This document shows, one piece after another, positions 1 through 12,268 of a stretch of 64,000 bases of DNA. The DNA comes from Rhynchopus sp. YZ270_cl-10. Its lineage: Eukaryota; Euglenozoa; Diplonemea; Diplonemida; Diplonemidae. The notes beneath the pieces were generated by a model. It searched no databases and was not told the origin of the DNA. It saw only the letters and a list, made by a program, of their open reading frames with translations. The stretch spans positions 434,001 to 498,000 of the forward strand of contig OZ037930.1 of NCBI GenBank assembly GCA_964035575.1, in the 5' to 3' direction. Numbering within the stretch: the stretch's first letter is position 1; each line of letters starts with the position of its first letter. A program made the position numbers and the translations under genes.

Positions 1-3000
1 AGACCCACTGTACGAATGCCAGCTGCATGAAAGCACAAAAAAAAAAAGAAGAAGAGCGAGAATTTTTTTCGTAGAATTTTATGTTTGGTTCGGAACCCAA
101 ATTTCCCTTTTCTCTAATCCTCCTTCTACTCATTATTATTGGGAAGGAAAAGTCCCCAAAAATTTCCACTTTTCCCCGATTCAATATTTTTTAGTAGCAT
201 ACCATCTCCCTCAGTGCAACCACCGCAGCGAGCCCTGAAACCGCACTGCAGAGGGTATCGCTTTTGGGTGTGTCGGGTGTGCTCTGTTCCGGTTGTGTAC
301 ACTGCCGGAGCACTTCATCGCAGGACTCGACACTTCTCACTTGACGCATATGGGGAAGACCGCCTCTGGCATCCCCATCCACACCCACCACTCCGTCAAC
401 AAAGCTCTGCCCACGCACCCCCGATGCTTCTCTCTGCAATGCTGCCCCTTCCGGCTCAACTTCTGACGATATTATCGACAAAAACCGAAGCGTCAACAAA
501 CCACGTTTCGCCTTTGGAGTAAGCTGTAGTAAACGCAGTGCGGAGGAAACCGGAAAGGTATACCTCTCACGCAAGGCACGCAACAACGGCACCAATAGCC
601 ATGGGAAGTACAATGCAATCACAGCACCGACGCTGTGCTCTATGGATTCAAACTGTCGTTTTGCACCCCCTCCTCCTCCTCCTCCTCCTTCCCCCTCCCC
701 TTCCCCATCTCTATCCTCGCTTTCTTCCAAAAGCTGCGCTAACCCACCATTTGATGTAGCAAACCCGATCTCCATCTCAGTAAGGCACTGAAAGAAGGGT
801 TCAAACCCTGAGGAGGAAGAGGAGGAAGAATTTTCCTTTACCCGAGAAAGTTTCGCGGAGAACGTTGCGAGCGGGGTTTCCGGGTGATCCTCTGGATGCA
901 CATCGTTGTACCAAAGGTGCTGCGACGCAGCGGCAAGCTCAATCAGCGCGGGACCATCTATATCGACCCATACGTCAACGCAGTCGGCAATCCTATTGCT
1001 TTCGAGCAGAAGATACCCCAACACAAAAATTTCGTTGAAGCAAGGTGTCAACGCGATGTACCGAGGCTCTGGCTGTTCTTCTCCATAATCTTCAGGTTCT
1101 GATCCATCATAGGATCTGGTCCGCAAGGATTGCGCAGTATGTTTCGAACCCTCCGTTCCTCCCCCCCTCGCGGCACGGTGCGCCTCTCTCCGATTCATAA
1201 CACTCCTCAGCAATTCTGTCGCAACATTTGGAGAAAAACACCGTCCTCCGCCATTAGCCCTACCCAACCAGGACCTCCACACAACATGCACCAAACGTTC
1301 ACATGCAAACGCAGCATAGAAGTTAATGATACTGTTCCCATGGTCTTCTTGGACCACCGGAGGCAAAGGGGTCTGGCTGTTGTGGTGTGCAAAAGGGGAG
1401 TTCAGCTCTGCAGCGCTCAGCGCAATGGAAGGGAAGGTAGGTGCAGGTTGTACCGGGGAGGCGGGTTGGATAAGCATAGTGCTCAGCAGTGCGCGAGGTT
1501 TTGTCGGAGAAAACAAAACTGCGTGAAGATAGTTCAACACCCCAATCTGATCTTTTCCGAGAACCTGAGTGACCCGCTTGAGGGGGCGGTCTGAAAAGGC
1601 AAAGAAAAACCATGGGGTAAACGCAAACCCAACGGGCTCCTGGATTGCCGCCGACAGCGCGGAGGACGGTACAATCCCTGATGCAGAAGGTGTCGGTGTC
1701 GCTGCCCCCGGCTGGGCGACTCCCATCAACGCATATACGTCGTTCTTTGCGTTCACAACTACCTTCTTCTTTTTGACCTTTTTTTCCCCTTTCTCTTCGT
1801 CAAAGAGGTTGGCGGAGAAGAGCGAATTCTTTTTCGAATGACACATTTTTGATGAAGAAACCGATGCCGCCAGAGACGGCCCTCTTGCTATCGGAGGTGC
1901 GATGACGACCGCCTTTGAGGGCAATTCCGCATTCCCATTCTTTGCAAATTCTGGTGAATTATTCCCTTCCTCCTCAGGATAATGCCCGCTCCCCATTCTC
2001 ACATATGCCGCCAACGGATCACCATGCGGTACAGACGACACCGACACCGCCGCACAGCTCTCTCTATCCAACGAATGGCAATCCGATGTCATGCTTAATA
2101 TACTCTGCCTCGCATCCCTCCCGCTCGCATCGGTATGTTCTATGCTAATCCCTATGGTATGCGCTGGGGCAGATGCAATACTCCTTAAAGACGCCCTCAT
2201 GCTCCTCATTGGAGGGCTTGTACCAGATTCTTCTACATTAAAGCTGGTGTTTGGTACGCAAACCCGGGGAGATCCAGTATCACGTCCTCCCTCAGATTCA
2301 TGGCGGATCAGAAGGTCTGCGACAGAAGAAGCTACGGTTTCCATGAGGAGGCGGACGTTGCTCAGTTCTACCTCGAGGGCGAGGTAGACCACGTCAGGGC
2401 AGAGTGCGGGGCTGCCAGGAGAAGGGGTGACCGCATCGAGAATGGTTGACACAGCGATGTCCCCCGAGAGTTTCTCCCTTTTGTCTTGTACCCTTCCCAT
2501 TCCGACACCTTGCGGCAGGGTTTGACTCAAAGAAAACTGTTTTGTAGACCAACTACCATTCATCGGAGGGGTGGTTTCGTAGACAGGGTTTAAGGCGTGT
2601 TGGAGGATTTTGATGCGGAGTGTGGAGACGCAGGCGGCGACAAGGAGGTAGCCTTCGTAGAGTAGGTGGAGGGTGTGTATGGGGAGTTCTTCGTATACGC
2701 GAAGCTTTTGGTATTCCTTGAAGAAGTCTTGCATGAAAACTGCTGGGGCAGCGACTTTGAAGATGGAGCAGTTTGCTTCTGCGTGCGCAACCTTTATGGG
2801 CACCCCCATCCGCGACGCTGCAGACTCTGCTTGAAACTCTGCCGCAGTCGCAAACGCCTTTGCCGCCGCATCCCTCGCTCCAATCGGTGCAGTAACGCCA
2901 CTCTCCGTGCTTTCAAGCATCCCCGCTCTCTGAGCAAACCCGCCCCATTCAGAGTGCTGTTTAATGGTATGACAAGAAGGTGAATTTGAGTTGACTATCA

Positions 3001-5179
3001 TCAACCCATTTTCGCAGCAGCTCAGAGGGTTGTAGGCGTGGTAGAGCTCTGTAGGGAAGAAGGCTTCTGAAGCAAGGTTAGTGGTGTCGTCCTCTAGATA
3101 CCGTTGTTGGTGGTGTTGGTGGTCCTTTGAGGCGTTCATGTTCATACTGGTATTGGCGCCTGGGGGTAATGACATAACGGAGGTAGGTGAAGCTCCGGCA
3201 CCGATCGCATCAAAGGAGCGTGGTTCCGCAAAAGAACGGTCAAAAATGTTGAATGAAGAGTTAAAGCTCGCATTTGACATTCGTTTCGTAGGAACCGGAC
3301 CAGGTGCACCACCGTTGACATGGCAATATACACTCTTTTCGGTAGCAATAGTGGGCTGGCCCGAAGAAGAGTCAAACACATTCTGCGACCCACAGCAGTT
3401 TACCTGAACGCTTTGAATCCGCGGTACCGAGATTGGGTAGTTTATCGAGAGCTTTCCTGCGCCGCTTTGTGTTGGCTTTTTTTCCTCCCCCTTCCTAGAA
3501 TTGACTACATCGCAGTGTAAAGGGAAGACCTCGAGAGAATTATTCCGGAGCGCAACAAAGAGAAAAACACCGTTATTTGCCGCATAACGTACCCGAGAAG
3601 CTGCGCTAAACCCGTATCTCGCAATTTGTGTTACCTCTCCAGCCTCATGAAGCATAAACAACGCACCCACCGCCTCAGCGCAAACCAATAATCGAAATGC
3701 GACCCGCACCCCACGGTACAGTTCTGTTGTTAATGATGGACCGAGGTCTCCTTTTTTGCCTTCCACATTCGGCAGCGCGGGGTCTTCTTCGTCTCCTTCT
3801 GGAAAGCTTCGCTGGGCCCGCGGAGGCGGTGCCATATGCTCCGAAGCAATAAGAGGCAGAAGATCTATATGCTGCACCACACCACATGCCCTGGGGTCCA
3901 CCTTATGATAGTACAAGAGATTGACGGAATGCGCGGAGGCGACTTCGGGTCCACCGAAGAAGAGGATTGGGATACCTGCAGGGGGGACACCGGAGACATA
4001 TGAGGAGCTGGTGGACGGCTTTGCCGACAGATCCCTGGAGGTTCCATCCTGGTAGAGGAGTGTGATATTCGTGTCGTTCTGGGTGTACGCAGGCTTTTGC
4101 GGCTCTGGTTTTGAAAAGAATGATCGTTTTCTTGGCTTAGGGAGAACATGGCTTGCAGCCTCCTGTAATGTATGAGGATCGACCATAGAATGCCTCATCC
4201 CAGCGGTTCTTGAAAATGCGCGGGAAAAGGTGGATTGTCTTTCGTGAGGATTGCTTTGTTGGACATCAAAATATGGTAATGATAAAGCAAGATCCGTTCC
4301 GTGCCCGCTTGCAGCGTCTGAGACGGAGGCGCGTCGGTCGTCTCCTATTTTTGGACGGATAGGGTGCCCTGTTTCGTGAAAACGGACTTCAACGAAGGAG
4401 TCTGCAACCTGAACGGTCGGGGTGCACTCAGAGATAGGGGAGGAGTGGGGTATGCAGACCCGCTGTGGGGTGGATGCTGTCGCGGTGATGGTGGTTGCGT
4501 CAAATGGCCCGTCCACCTCCCCTTCAGAAGAGTTCTCAGAGGACCCAAACCCCTCGGACACCACATCCTCCTCAGCCTCCCCTTCTTTCACTGCACGCTC
4601 CTCGCAGGAGATACACCACACCTCATACGACGCGCTGAACACCACTGCGGACCCTAAAACGCTAACATGCCGCAGATTCTCGACACTATGTATTTCATAT
4701 AAAGGGGTATAAGCAAAGCGGGTCGATACATTGCCCCGTCTTTCACCCGATTTTTCGATTTTGAGGACAGTTACGATGCGTTGTGTTGCAATGCAAAGGG
4801 TTCCAGAATGTTGGCAGCTTGCAATCGACACCACCCCGCCCCCAGCAGAGGGAATGCGTGTCGAGGAGACTGCCCCGGCAAACCCCTTTTTTTCAAATTG
4901 ATAGGAACACACCTCACCACGGTGCATGCCTTCTACACTGAGAAGCACCTCGTATCCGGGAATGAAGACAAGCTTGCTGACCTCCCCGCGGGTCAGACAG
5001 CGGACGCTAAAGAGAAGCTGTTTCAGAGGCCCTGCGACACCTTGCAGCCAGCCCCCCTTCAACGCAAGGAAGGTCACGTTCTCCGATGTGACAGTGCATG
5101 TGACAGCAACGTTCCGAAAGCAGCAGTCCTCCCGCCCACTAATAATCCCTACCTGTCGTTGTCGAGCATCATGATACAT
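1..5179 (-). CDS. CNH-domain protein, Vps39/Vps3-like, 3' end outside window
   Basis: The main exon is 203-5179 (1659 codons from an ATG at 5179). The first ~190 residues alternate short beta-type strands like a citron-homology (CNH) propeller, with an LYEI...VENL...SASYEVW stretch resembling the CNH blades of Vps39 and TGFBRAP1/Vps3. Such proteins are HOPS/CORVET tethering subunits on late endosomes and vacuoles. Long Ser/Gly/Pro-rich inserts follow, then a helical C-terminal half (near residues 1180-1600) that may correspond to the clathrin-repeat part. The frame appears to stop at 191, but the stop lies inside a GTATGC-type intron (23-202). The next exon at 1-22 stays in frame and leaves the window. 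The N-terminus may be incomplete, because the propeller starts almost at residue 1; an upstream exon in 5180-5838 is possible. Function is inferred from fold-like pattern only. Confidence 0.6.
23..202 (-). other. Intron in the CNH-domain gene
   Basis: On the minus strand the exon ends with an ATG codon followed by GTATGC. After 180 nt there is a strong pyrimidine tract ending in CATGCAG. The downstream 22 nt continue the same frame (Leu-Ala-Phe-Val-Gln-Trp-Val) to the window edge. The junction is phase 0. The donor matches those of the phosphatase gene at 25.8-26.0 kb. Without the intron the protein would end three codons into it. Confidence 0.7.
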
Positions 5180-5838
5180 AACCGTAAAAACCCCCCTTTT
5201 TTTTTGGAGGGGGTTAAAAGGGGTGATAGATAGGGTCTACCCCTGCTGTGTGGAGGGGGTGGCTTTTTGCAGGTGGTGGTGGTGGTGGTGGGGTATGGGG
5301 GAGTAGGTAAGAAAATATGGGAAAATAATTCTGCAGTCCCAAAACCCGACCTCCCTTCCCTTACCTGAAAAAAATGGGAGCGGGGGAGAAAAGCATGACT
5401 CGTTGATCGCTTCCAGCAACACACACTTTGGAGATGGATAGGGGTCTACCCCTGCTGTGGAGGGGGGGCTTTTTGCGGGTAGTGGGTATAGGGGAGTAGG
5501 TAAGAAAATATGAGGGGAAAAAAATGTCATGGATTTATTCTGGGTTGTTTTTGTTCAAAAATGAAAAAAAAAGGGCAGATGATGCCGCCCACCTCCCCCC
5601 ACCCATCCCCTTCCTCCCCCCCCCCGCATAGAGAACGCGAGGTAAAGTTTATTTTTAGAAATATAAGAAATGACCGAGGTATGCCTCCTTCCTTTCTCTC
5701 CCCCCGCCAGGTTTTGACATCCGACAAAAATCCTCTTGGGGTTGTCTGGTCATTATACGGATGTCTCTGAACTGCCCAACCAACTGCAAGCAATGGGCTG
5801 CAAAGAAGCCCTACGCCCCCTTCTCCTTCCCCCCTTCA
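5180..5838. repeat. Spacer with a ~90-bp direct repeat
   Basis: Two imperfect copies of about 75-95 bp lie at about 5222-5317 and 5441-5516. Both begin near GGGTCTACCCCTGCTGTG, run through a G-rich block and end near GAGTAGGTAAGAAAATAT. On the minus strand they give C/T-rich tracts upstream of the CNH gene, suitable as a 5' leader or splice-acceptor region. A short open stretch at about 5395-5440 (minus) could be a missed 5' exon, but I cannot support it. Confidence 0.6.
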
Positions 5839-6543
5839 CTACTGCCTATACGACGCATCGACCAGATCCCGCATCTGCTGGAGGTCCTCCGGGCTGTCCT
5901 CGCCTATCTTCTCCAACACCTCAATGAAGTCCTTCGCCTGCTGCCTCTGCCCAAGCTTAAGGTGCTCTGCTATTGCACGCTGTTTGAGCTGCGTTTCAAC
6001 AAGCACCGGCTCCAACGCTAAATCCGTCAGTGAAAACGGCGGCGCCAAGAACGGCGACGCACACAACGGCTGCACCGAACGGGGCAGCTCTCTGTACGGA
6101 TTGATTTGCGTGATACGCACTACGTTGCGCAGCAGATACGACTTCGAGAGCCACGGCGTCTTCGCGCTGGCTCCTTCATACCAATTCTCCACTTCTGCGT
6201 CGATCAGAGGAGGACGGACCTGCACTGCCACCACCGCCAACGACGCGACCCCCGCCACCCCACAGCAGAACAACACCCCTGCACCCATCGCTGGAATCTG
6301 TCTTGCCGGCGCACCACCACGCGAGGCAGGGTCTGCTGCTGCACGAGCCGCAGCCGCCGCCGCTTCCGCCTTCGGACCCATCGCAGAAACAGGAAGAACC
6401 GGCCCCCCCTCCGACCGCAAAGAAGCGACATGAGATCCACCAACACGACGTCTCTTGGAAGAATGGGTAGGATCAGGGGAAGAAGAGGTGGTGTGGCCAG
6501 GCATGCTGTTACGTTCAGACGGCATAGTTGGTTTCTTCTTCAT
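5839..6543 (-). CDS. Single-pass membrane protein of unknown function
   Basis: A 234-residue protein starting at the ATG at 6543. The frame is open slightly further upstream but without another ATG. The N-terminal ~85 residues are basic, Ser/Pro-rich and then Ala-rich, with a KRRR cluster. A hydrophobic segment (GVLFCCGVAGVASLAVVAVQV starts it) near residues 87-107 is a likely transmembrane helix. The remainder has a short NPYRELPR region and an amphipathic, charged C-terminal helix (about 175-234). The basic N-terminus plus one TM could suit a mitochondrial or tail-facing membrane protein, but I recognise no family. It is preceded by a T-rich stretch on the coding strand and lies in the same direction as all other genes. 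Confidence 0.65.
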   Translation of the reverse strand: MKKKPTMPSERNSMPGHTTSSSPDPTHSSKRRRVGGSHVASLRSEGGPVLPVSAMGPKAEAAAAAARAAADPASRGGAPARQIPAMGAGVLFCCGVAGVASLAVVAVQVRPPLIDAEVENWYEGASAKTPWLSKSYLLRNVVRITQINPYRELPRSVQPLCASPFLAPPFSLTDLALEPVLVETQLKQRAIAEHLKLGQRQQAKDFIEVLEKIGEDSPEDLQQMRDLVDASYRQ

Positions 6544-8189
6544 GAGAAACAAAAGGATAAAATATAAACAATTTACGGCAACATTATTTTAAAAAACAAT
6601 AGCGTCTTTCTGTGAGTTTTATGAGGTTTAAAAAATGCTTTTTTGTGAAATTTCTTTGCTGTTTATTTCTAGTGTTTGGTGCTCCTGAAATAAAAAAAAA
6701 ATACCAAGTACGCAACAACTACGCACTAAGTACGCAATATAGGGTATTCCTGTATTTTTTTTTTCCCCGTGCACAAAGTGCGCAACAAGTACGCAAAATG
6801 GGGTTTTCAGGAGCACCAGTATTGTTTTTCGACGCTAAGTCAGAGAGCAAGGTCGCTATGGCATTGTATGAGGTTGTACGACAGTATCCTCTCAAGATCT
6901 AAGCAGAGATCTTGAGCGAAAAAGACGTAGTCTTTCCAGTAGAGGTATTCTCAGTCCACTGTAAGATGTCCTTGCAGTTTGTTTGTTGAGATTTTATGAG
7001 GGAGAGAAGAGAGGAGGGTGAAAAAAAAAATAGGTCCTTTTTTAATATGTGTTTTGAAAAATATTGTAGGTTTTGGTTTTTTTTTTTGTTACCCCGGAGT
7101 GTTCAAAATGTGTGTGTTTTGTGTGTGTGTGTGTGTGTCGCCATCCCCCCCACCCCATAATAATGACAATATTTCGGTCTCTCGATGCTTGAAAATATGG
7201 TACGCATCATTAGAAAGAAATACAGCCAAAAAAACCCATTTTTTTTTTTTTTTTGTTTTTTTTTGTTTTTGTTTTTGTTTTTTGTGTAGAAAAGACGCTC
7301 ATCATATTGAGTATCTTCTGGTGGGTTACCCTTAACCCACCCCCCAAAAAAAGACAGAGAAAACTATTTGGTCAGATGAGACCTAAGCCATGCTTGGTCA
7401 TATATTTTTTGTTTTTTTTGAAAAATTGAAAAAATTGATGACGTGTAGACACCTCGCTTTTTTCTCGTGTGAATTCCACGCATTTTTTGTTGTTGTGTCG
7501 ACAACCACCTGCCAGTGCAGGATCTGTACTCAATGTCGCCCGAAGGCTAATGTACTTAACAGAAGACCTAAGCCATGCCTGGTCATATTTTTTTTTTTTT
7601 TGAAAAATTGTTGGAATAGTGTAGTTTCCACACTGTGCAAAGCTCCACTGTATTTTTTTTTTACAACACCCTTCATCTCCCCCTTCGCTGTTTTTTCATC
7701 AACACAGCCCGACTTTTTGTTTTGTTTGGAGAGATTGGGTGATGAATGCCAGAGCAGGGAGGAGAGAGGAGTTCTCCTATTCACCATAGCATAGCACTCC
7801 AGCCTTGACCAAAAAAAAAAATCATCAAATCTTTTTTTAAAAATAACAGATTTTTCGTCTTTTTTTGCTCATCACAAAGTTGGTGTGTATTGGTGTTTGG
7901 TGTCAGTCGCAGAAGGGCTTTCCCCCTTCATCAGGTCTGTATTTTTGCTTTTTTTGATAAATTGTTGGAATAGTGTAGTTTTGCTACCTTTCTAAACTGT
8001 CGCTTTTCTTAACTCTGAAGGTTTTTTTTGAAGGTTGATAACATGATACACCTTAGAAGGCACGTGAAGAGAAAAAAAAAAGAAGAAGAAAAAAGTGAGT
8101 AAGATGATGCTTCGCCATCTTGAACAAACAAACAAAAAATAACTTTTGTGGGTACTTGTATTGTCAACCCTTTGCGTAAAAAAAAAATA
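6544..8189. other. Gene-poor spacer with hairpin modules
   Basis: No supported gene. It contains an inverted-repeat element (6678-6817), a 10-bp-stem hairpin at 6891-6916, GT and T runs near 7080-7280, and two copies of the CTAAGCC hairpin (7368-7403, 7560-7588). It also holds a GTCGCCCGAAGGC module (7493-7556), GTTGGAA modules (7600-7652, about 7960-8005) and a small GATGATG/CATC hairpin at 8098-8123. A short plus-strand open stretch at about 6825-6902 reads like coding but is too short to call. Confidence 0.6.
6678..6817. mobile_element. 140-bp inverted-repeat element
   Basis: The ends are inverted repeats, GGTGCTCCTGAAA and TTTCAGGAGCACC. The interior repeats the motif AGTACGCAA several times and shares a block with 31343-31437 downstream of the channel gene. 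No clear target duplication is visible. Confidence 0.55.
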
Positions 8190-10346
8190 TCAGTCCTATT
8201 CGTGGTCATTTACCCCCCCCCCCCCCCTTTGGGTCGGTGAACCGGAAATTTTGGAAATAAGGGGGTAAAATAAGGGGGGGGGGGGTAAATGAGGGGGTAA
8301 GGGGGGGGGGGGGGGGTAGGTGGGGGCAAAACCTTCAGGACGGGTGAGGCATTTTGACTTTTTTGGACTTCCGCGCAAAGTACCCACAAACCACCCCTCA
8401 TACCCACCCAGAAATGGGTCAGAAACACCCTGTGACCCGAAAATCCATGCTAAGGGCGACTCAGAATATGAAAAAATGCAAAAAAATAGTGAAAAAGTGG
8501 CCTTTTGACGGTTTTGGCCATGTTGGGTAAAATGGCCATTTTTGGACAAAAAAATCAAAAAAACAGCAAAATTTCGACGTCATGACAGCTGCTTGGGCAC
8601 AAACCTACCCCAGGGAGGTCCTGTGAGTCCATTCCGACCTGTTTTGGACACTTTAGGTACTTTTTTTGGCCGTTTTTTGGTGTTTTTAGGTCAAAAAATA
8701 CCCTGGACTTTACCCTGGACGTCCCTGGGCCGCGACTTGCGCCCTGCTTTTGGACCCACTCTGGGCCAAAAAATGGGTGAAAACCCCCGAAAAAGCACTC
8801 CGGGAACCCAGATAGTTCCAAATATCCACCAGAAACCCACCCAAACACCTCAAAAACATGCCAGAAAAATATTTTCAAAAACACACTTTTTTCAAAAAGT
8901 TCATCTGGGCAGGTTCCATAATGACTTATTTGAAAAAGTGTGTTTTTGAAAATATTTTTCTGGCATGTTTTTGAGGTGTTTGGGTGGGTTTCTGGTGGAT
9001 ATTTGGAACTATCTGGGTTCCCGGAGTGCTTTTTCGGGGGTTTTCACCCATTTTTTGGCCCAGAGTGGGTCCAAAAGCAGGGCGCAAGTCGCGGCCCAGG
9101 ACGTCCAGGGTAAAGTCCAGGGTATTTTTTGACCTAAAAACACCAAAAAACGGCCAAAAAAAGTACCTAAAGTGTCCAAAACAGGTCGGAATGGGCTCAC
9201 AGGACCTCCCTGGGGTAGGTTTGTGCCCAAGCAGCTGTCATGACGTCGAAATTTTGCTGTTTTTTTGATTTTTTTGTCCAAAAATGGCCATTTTACCCAA
9301 CATGGCCAAAACCGTCAAAAGGCCACTTTTTCACTATTTTTTTGCATTTTTTCATATTCTGAGTCGCCCTTAGCATGGATTTTCGGGTCACAGGGTGTTT
9401 CTGACCCATTTCTGGGTGGGTATGAGGGGTGGTTTGTACGTACTTTGCGCGGAAGTCCAAAAAAGTCAAAATGCCTCAAAAAAATAGGGGTTTTGCCCCC
9501 ACCTAGGGGGGGGGGGGGGGGGGGTAAATTACCATGTTATGGGTTAGGTCATGTTTTTGGGTGGGAAGGGGGGACTTTTTCATACACGGTGGGGTAAAAT
9601 TTTGCACAACACAGTGTGACGACACATGCTCTCATGACAAATGTGTCATCTGAAAAAAATTCCTCACTTCCTTGCGACATCGCAAGCAGTCATGCATCAT
9701 GGATCCACATCATCCACATCATCTTTCTGCCCGTGCCTGAACCATGACTGGTCAGGGATCACGGTGTTGCCTCAGATTCCGTGAGGTGTCCCAAACGTAT
9801 CGCCCACGCAGCACAAACGTACCCACCTGCACCCATCTACCTGCACACGTGATGTAAAACAGGGTGAAAGATTATTTGCACTTTACCCCTTTCCTCATTT
9901 CGAGCTTGTCTCCAGCTTCAAATCAGACGAGTCCTACAGTCTCCGGATGTACGACCCGCTGAACACATCAGCCCCTCCCAGCAAACCATAAAACAAAACA
10001 GGTATGCGCTGCACTAAGTGAAACTATTACCCCATAATTACACGCCAGGTGGTGTTTTGCCACTCGTTCCCTGAACCCCCTCGCTTCGCTCGTGGGTTTA
10101 GGTCACTCGTGACAAAACACCACCTGGCGTGTTGCGGCGATAATTACCCAAAAATTACCTGGTGGCTGGTACTTTACCCCCCCAGGGGGGTAAAGTACCA
10201 GCCACAACAGGGTATTATAAGGGGGGGGGGGGGTAAATTACCATGTTATTTTGGCCTGAACCGTTTTTTTCTGAAAAAGGGGGTAAAATAAGGGGGGGGG
10301 GGGGTAAATTTAGGGGGGGGGGGTAAATGACCACGAATAGGACTGA
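8190..10346. mobile_element. 2.16 kb TIR element with TA duplication and ~590-bp foldback arms
   Basis: Terminal inverted repeats begin TCAGTCCTATTCGTGGTCAT and run into C or G homopolymers. TA flanks both ends (8188-8189, 10347-10348), which fits Tc1/mariner-type insertion. About 8325-8905 and 8930-9510 are nearly perfect inverted arms, so half of the element can fold on itself. Further hairpins lie at about 10044-10128 and 10160-10205. No transposase frame is present, so this looks non-autonomous. A coding-like stretch at 9898-9991 may be captured sequence. Confidence 0.85.
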
Positions 10347-11460
10347 TAAAAAAAAATATCACTTTCAAACAAATCTCTTTTTATCCACCAGTGGTTTGCT
10401 GAATGCAATAAAAGCGAGGTTGAAAGGAAAAAAAAAATAAGAAGGGGGGAAAAAACACTGGATGGGAAGGCTCGGTTTTGGGGGGAGAGGGGGTATTTGT
10501 CTTCAAAAGAAAAATTTTTTTTGGGACAACAATACAAATGGGGATCAATTTGTGGTGAAAAAAAAAAAAATAATAAAATGAAAAAACGGAGGGGGTTTGG
10601 AGGACAGGGAGAGGGGTGTAGAGTATGGGGAGAAGGGGAGATGGGGAGGGTAATTGTTACAAAAAGACAAAAGTGTGTCTGACAAAAAAGAAAGATAAAA
10701 AGTGTATCAGATGAATCGAAGCCTCTCTGTGCTTAGTCATCTTGAAGGGGAAAAAAAACAGAACCAAAGAAAAAGTTGGTAAAAATGAGCTTAAAAAAGT
10801 CTCATATGTACTTAGCCATCTAATAATACTTTTTGTTTGAAAAAATTGACAACGTGTACCCCCGCTAACGGGCAATCCACGTGATCCACGTGGCCTGTGG
10901 TTTTTTGTTGTATCGACAATCACCTACCGAGGTAGGATCGTGTACATAATGTCGCCCGAAGGCTTTGTACTTAATCGGTATGGACGGAGGCCATCCTCAA
11001 CCCCTTTTTTTGGTAAATTTGTTGGAGCAGTGCAATTGCCTCGGTTGTGTTGCCACAGTTGTGCAAATCTCCACTTTGTTTTTTTTTGGTTCAATTTTAG
11101 ACCAGCAAAATTGTCCAAAATTGACCAAAAGATTTTTCTGGGTACGCAACATTTCACTTTTTTTTTTTTACCAGCTGTGGCATCGGTAGGGGGTAGAGCT
11201 GTGTGGGCTACCGCTCCGAGCCGTGCAGGAAAAAAAAAACTAAAAAACGCCGTTCTCACCAGCAAAAGAAAACGTCAAGGGGAAAGAAGCTGTCCCTCCC
11301 CCCTCAATCTGTTGCAGAGCAGAAGGATCGCAAAAGGTACGAATAACAAAAGAAACAAAACAACAGAAGAAAATAAACTTTTTTTTTTGCATAATAATAT
11401 CATGAAAACGAGCGGGGGGGGGGTTTTTTTTTTGTCGAAGGGAGTTGCTGTGTGTAAGTC

Positions 11461-11518
11461 GAACAAAATTGTTTCATATACTAACTATTCTACTGAATAG
11501 ATGGTATAATGAACAAAA
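11461..11518. mobile_element. 42-bp mini-element with 8-bp target duplication
   Basis: GAACAAAA is directly repeated at 11461-11468 and 11511-11518. It flanks a 42-bp segment starting TTGTTTCATATACTAAC and containing the palindrome CTATTCTACTGAATAG. A close relative with its own flanking duplication is at 25577-25629. Confidence 0.7.
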
Positions 11519-12065
11519 GAAAAAAAGTGTGCAAAACACCTCTGGGGCACAGACACTTTGCATCTGGGTTATTGAACCCCCCCGGAGTGTTGCAATTTAA
11601 AAGATGAATTTATGAAAGCTGGAGTTGATCCAACAGCACACTTCCTCTTTTTGAAATTTTTTGATAAATTGTTTTTGGATGAGTGTAGTTGCCTCGGTTG
11701 TGTTGCCACAGTTTGTGCAATCTCCCACTTTTCCAATTTTTTGTTGTTGTCTTTGTTGAGGGAGCCAGGGAAATATAGGGGACTCTAAAATAAAAAAAAA
11801 TAAAACTGGAAGTTGCAACACTGCAAACGCCTTCCCTCTGGGACGCAGATACTCCCCTGGTCGCTCATCAGACCCTCTGAGATTCTATACTACACTTCCC
11901 TATAGACAGAGTATGAGACACATGAGGAAACCTCTCAGCTTTTTTTGAGTTTGTTTCCGCTCTTTTTTTTGATTTTTTGGGGGTTTTTGTTTTGTTTTTT
12001 TGTTTTGGCAATTTGGCGCCATTTTTTTGAACGCCAAACATATTTGGATTACGGTGTACACTTTG

Positions 12066-12268
12066 CAAAATAAAACTCTTCCTTTTTTAGATAGATATTC
12101 AGTCAAGAAACGAAAACAAGAAAAAAAAAAAGAGGGAAAGTTTTTTTTTTTTCGTTGATCGAATTAGTGTCCCTGAGTGAATGAGTCTGGGGAGGTAATT
12201 CGGCAAAAGCAGTATCTAAAAAAAAACAGAGTTTTATTTTTATATGACGATTCTCGTATATTCAAAAA
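12066..12268. repeat. ~200-bp dispersed repeat, copy 1
   Basis: It starts near AAAATAAAACTCTTCC and ends near GATTCTCGTATATTCAAAAA. A second copy in the same orientation lies at about 30975-31170. It differs mainly in homopolymer lengths and a few small indels. No coding capacity is evident. Confidence 0.75.
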
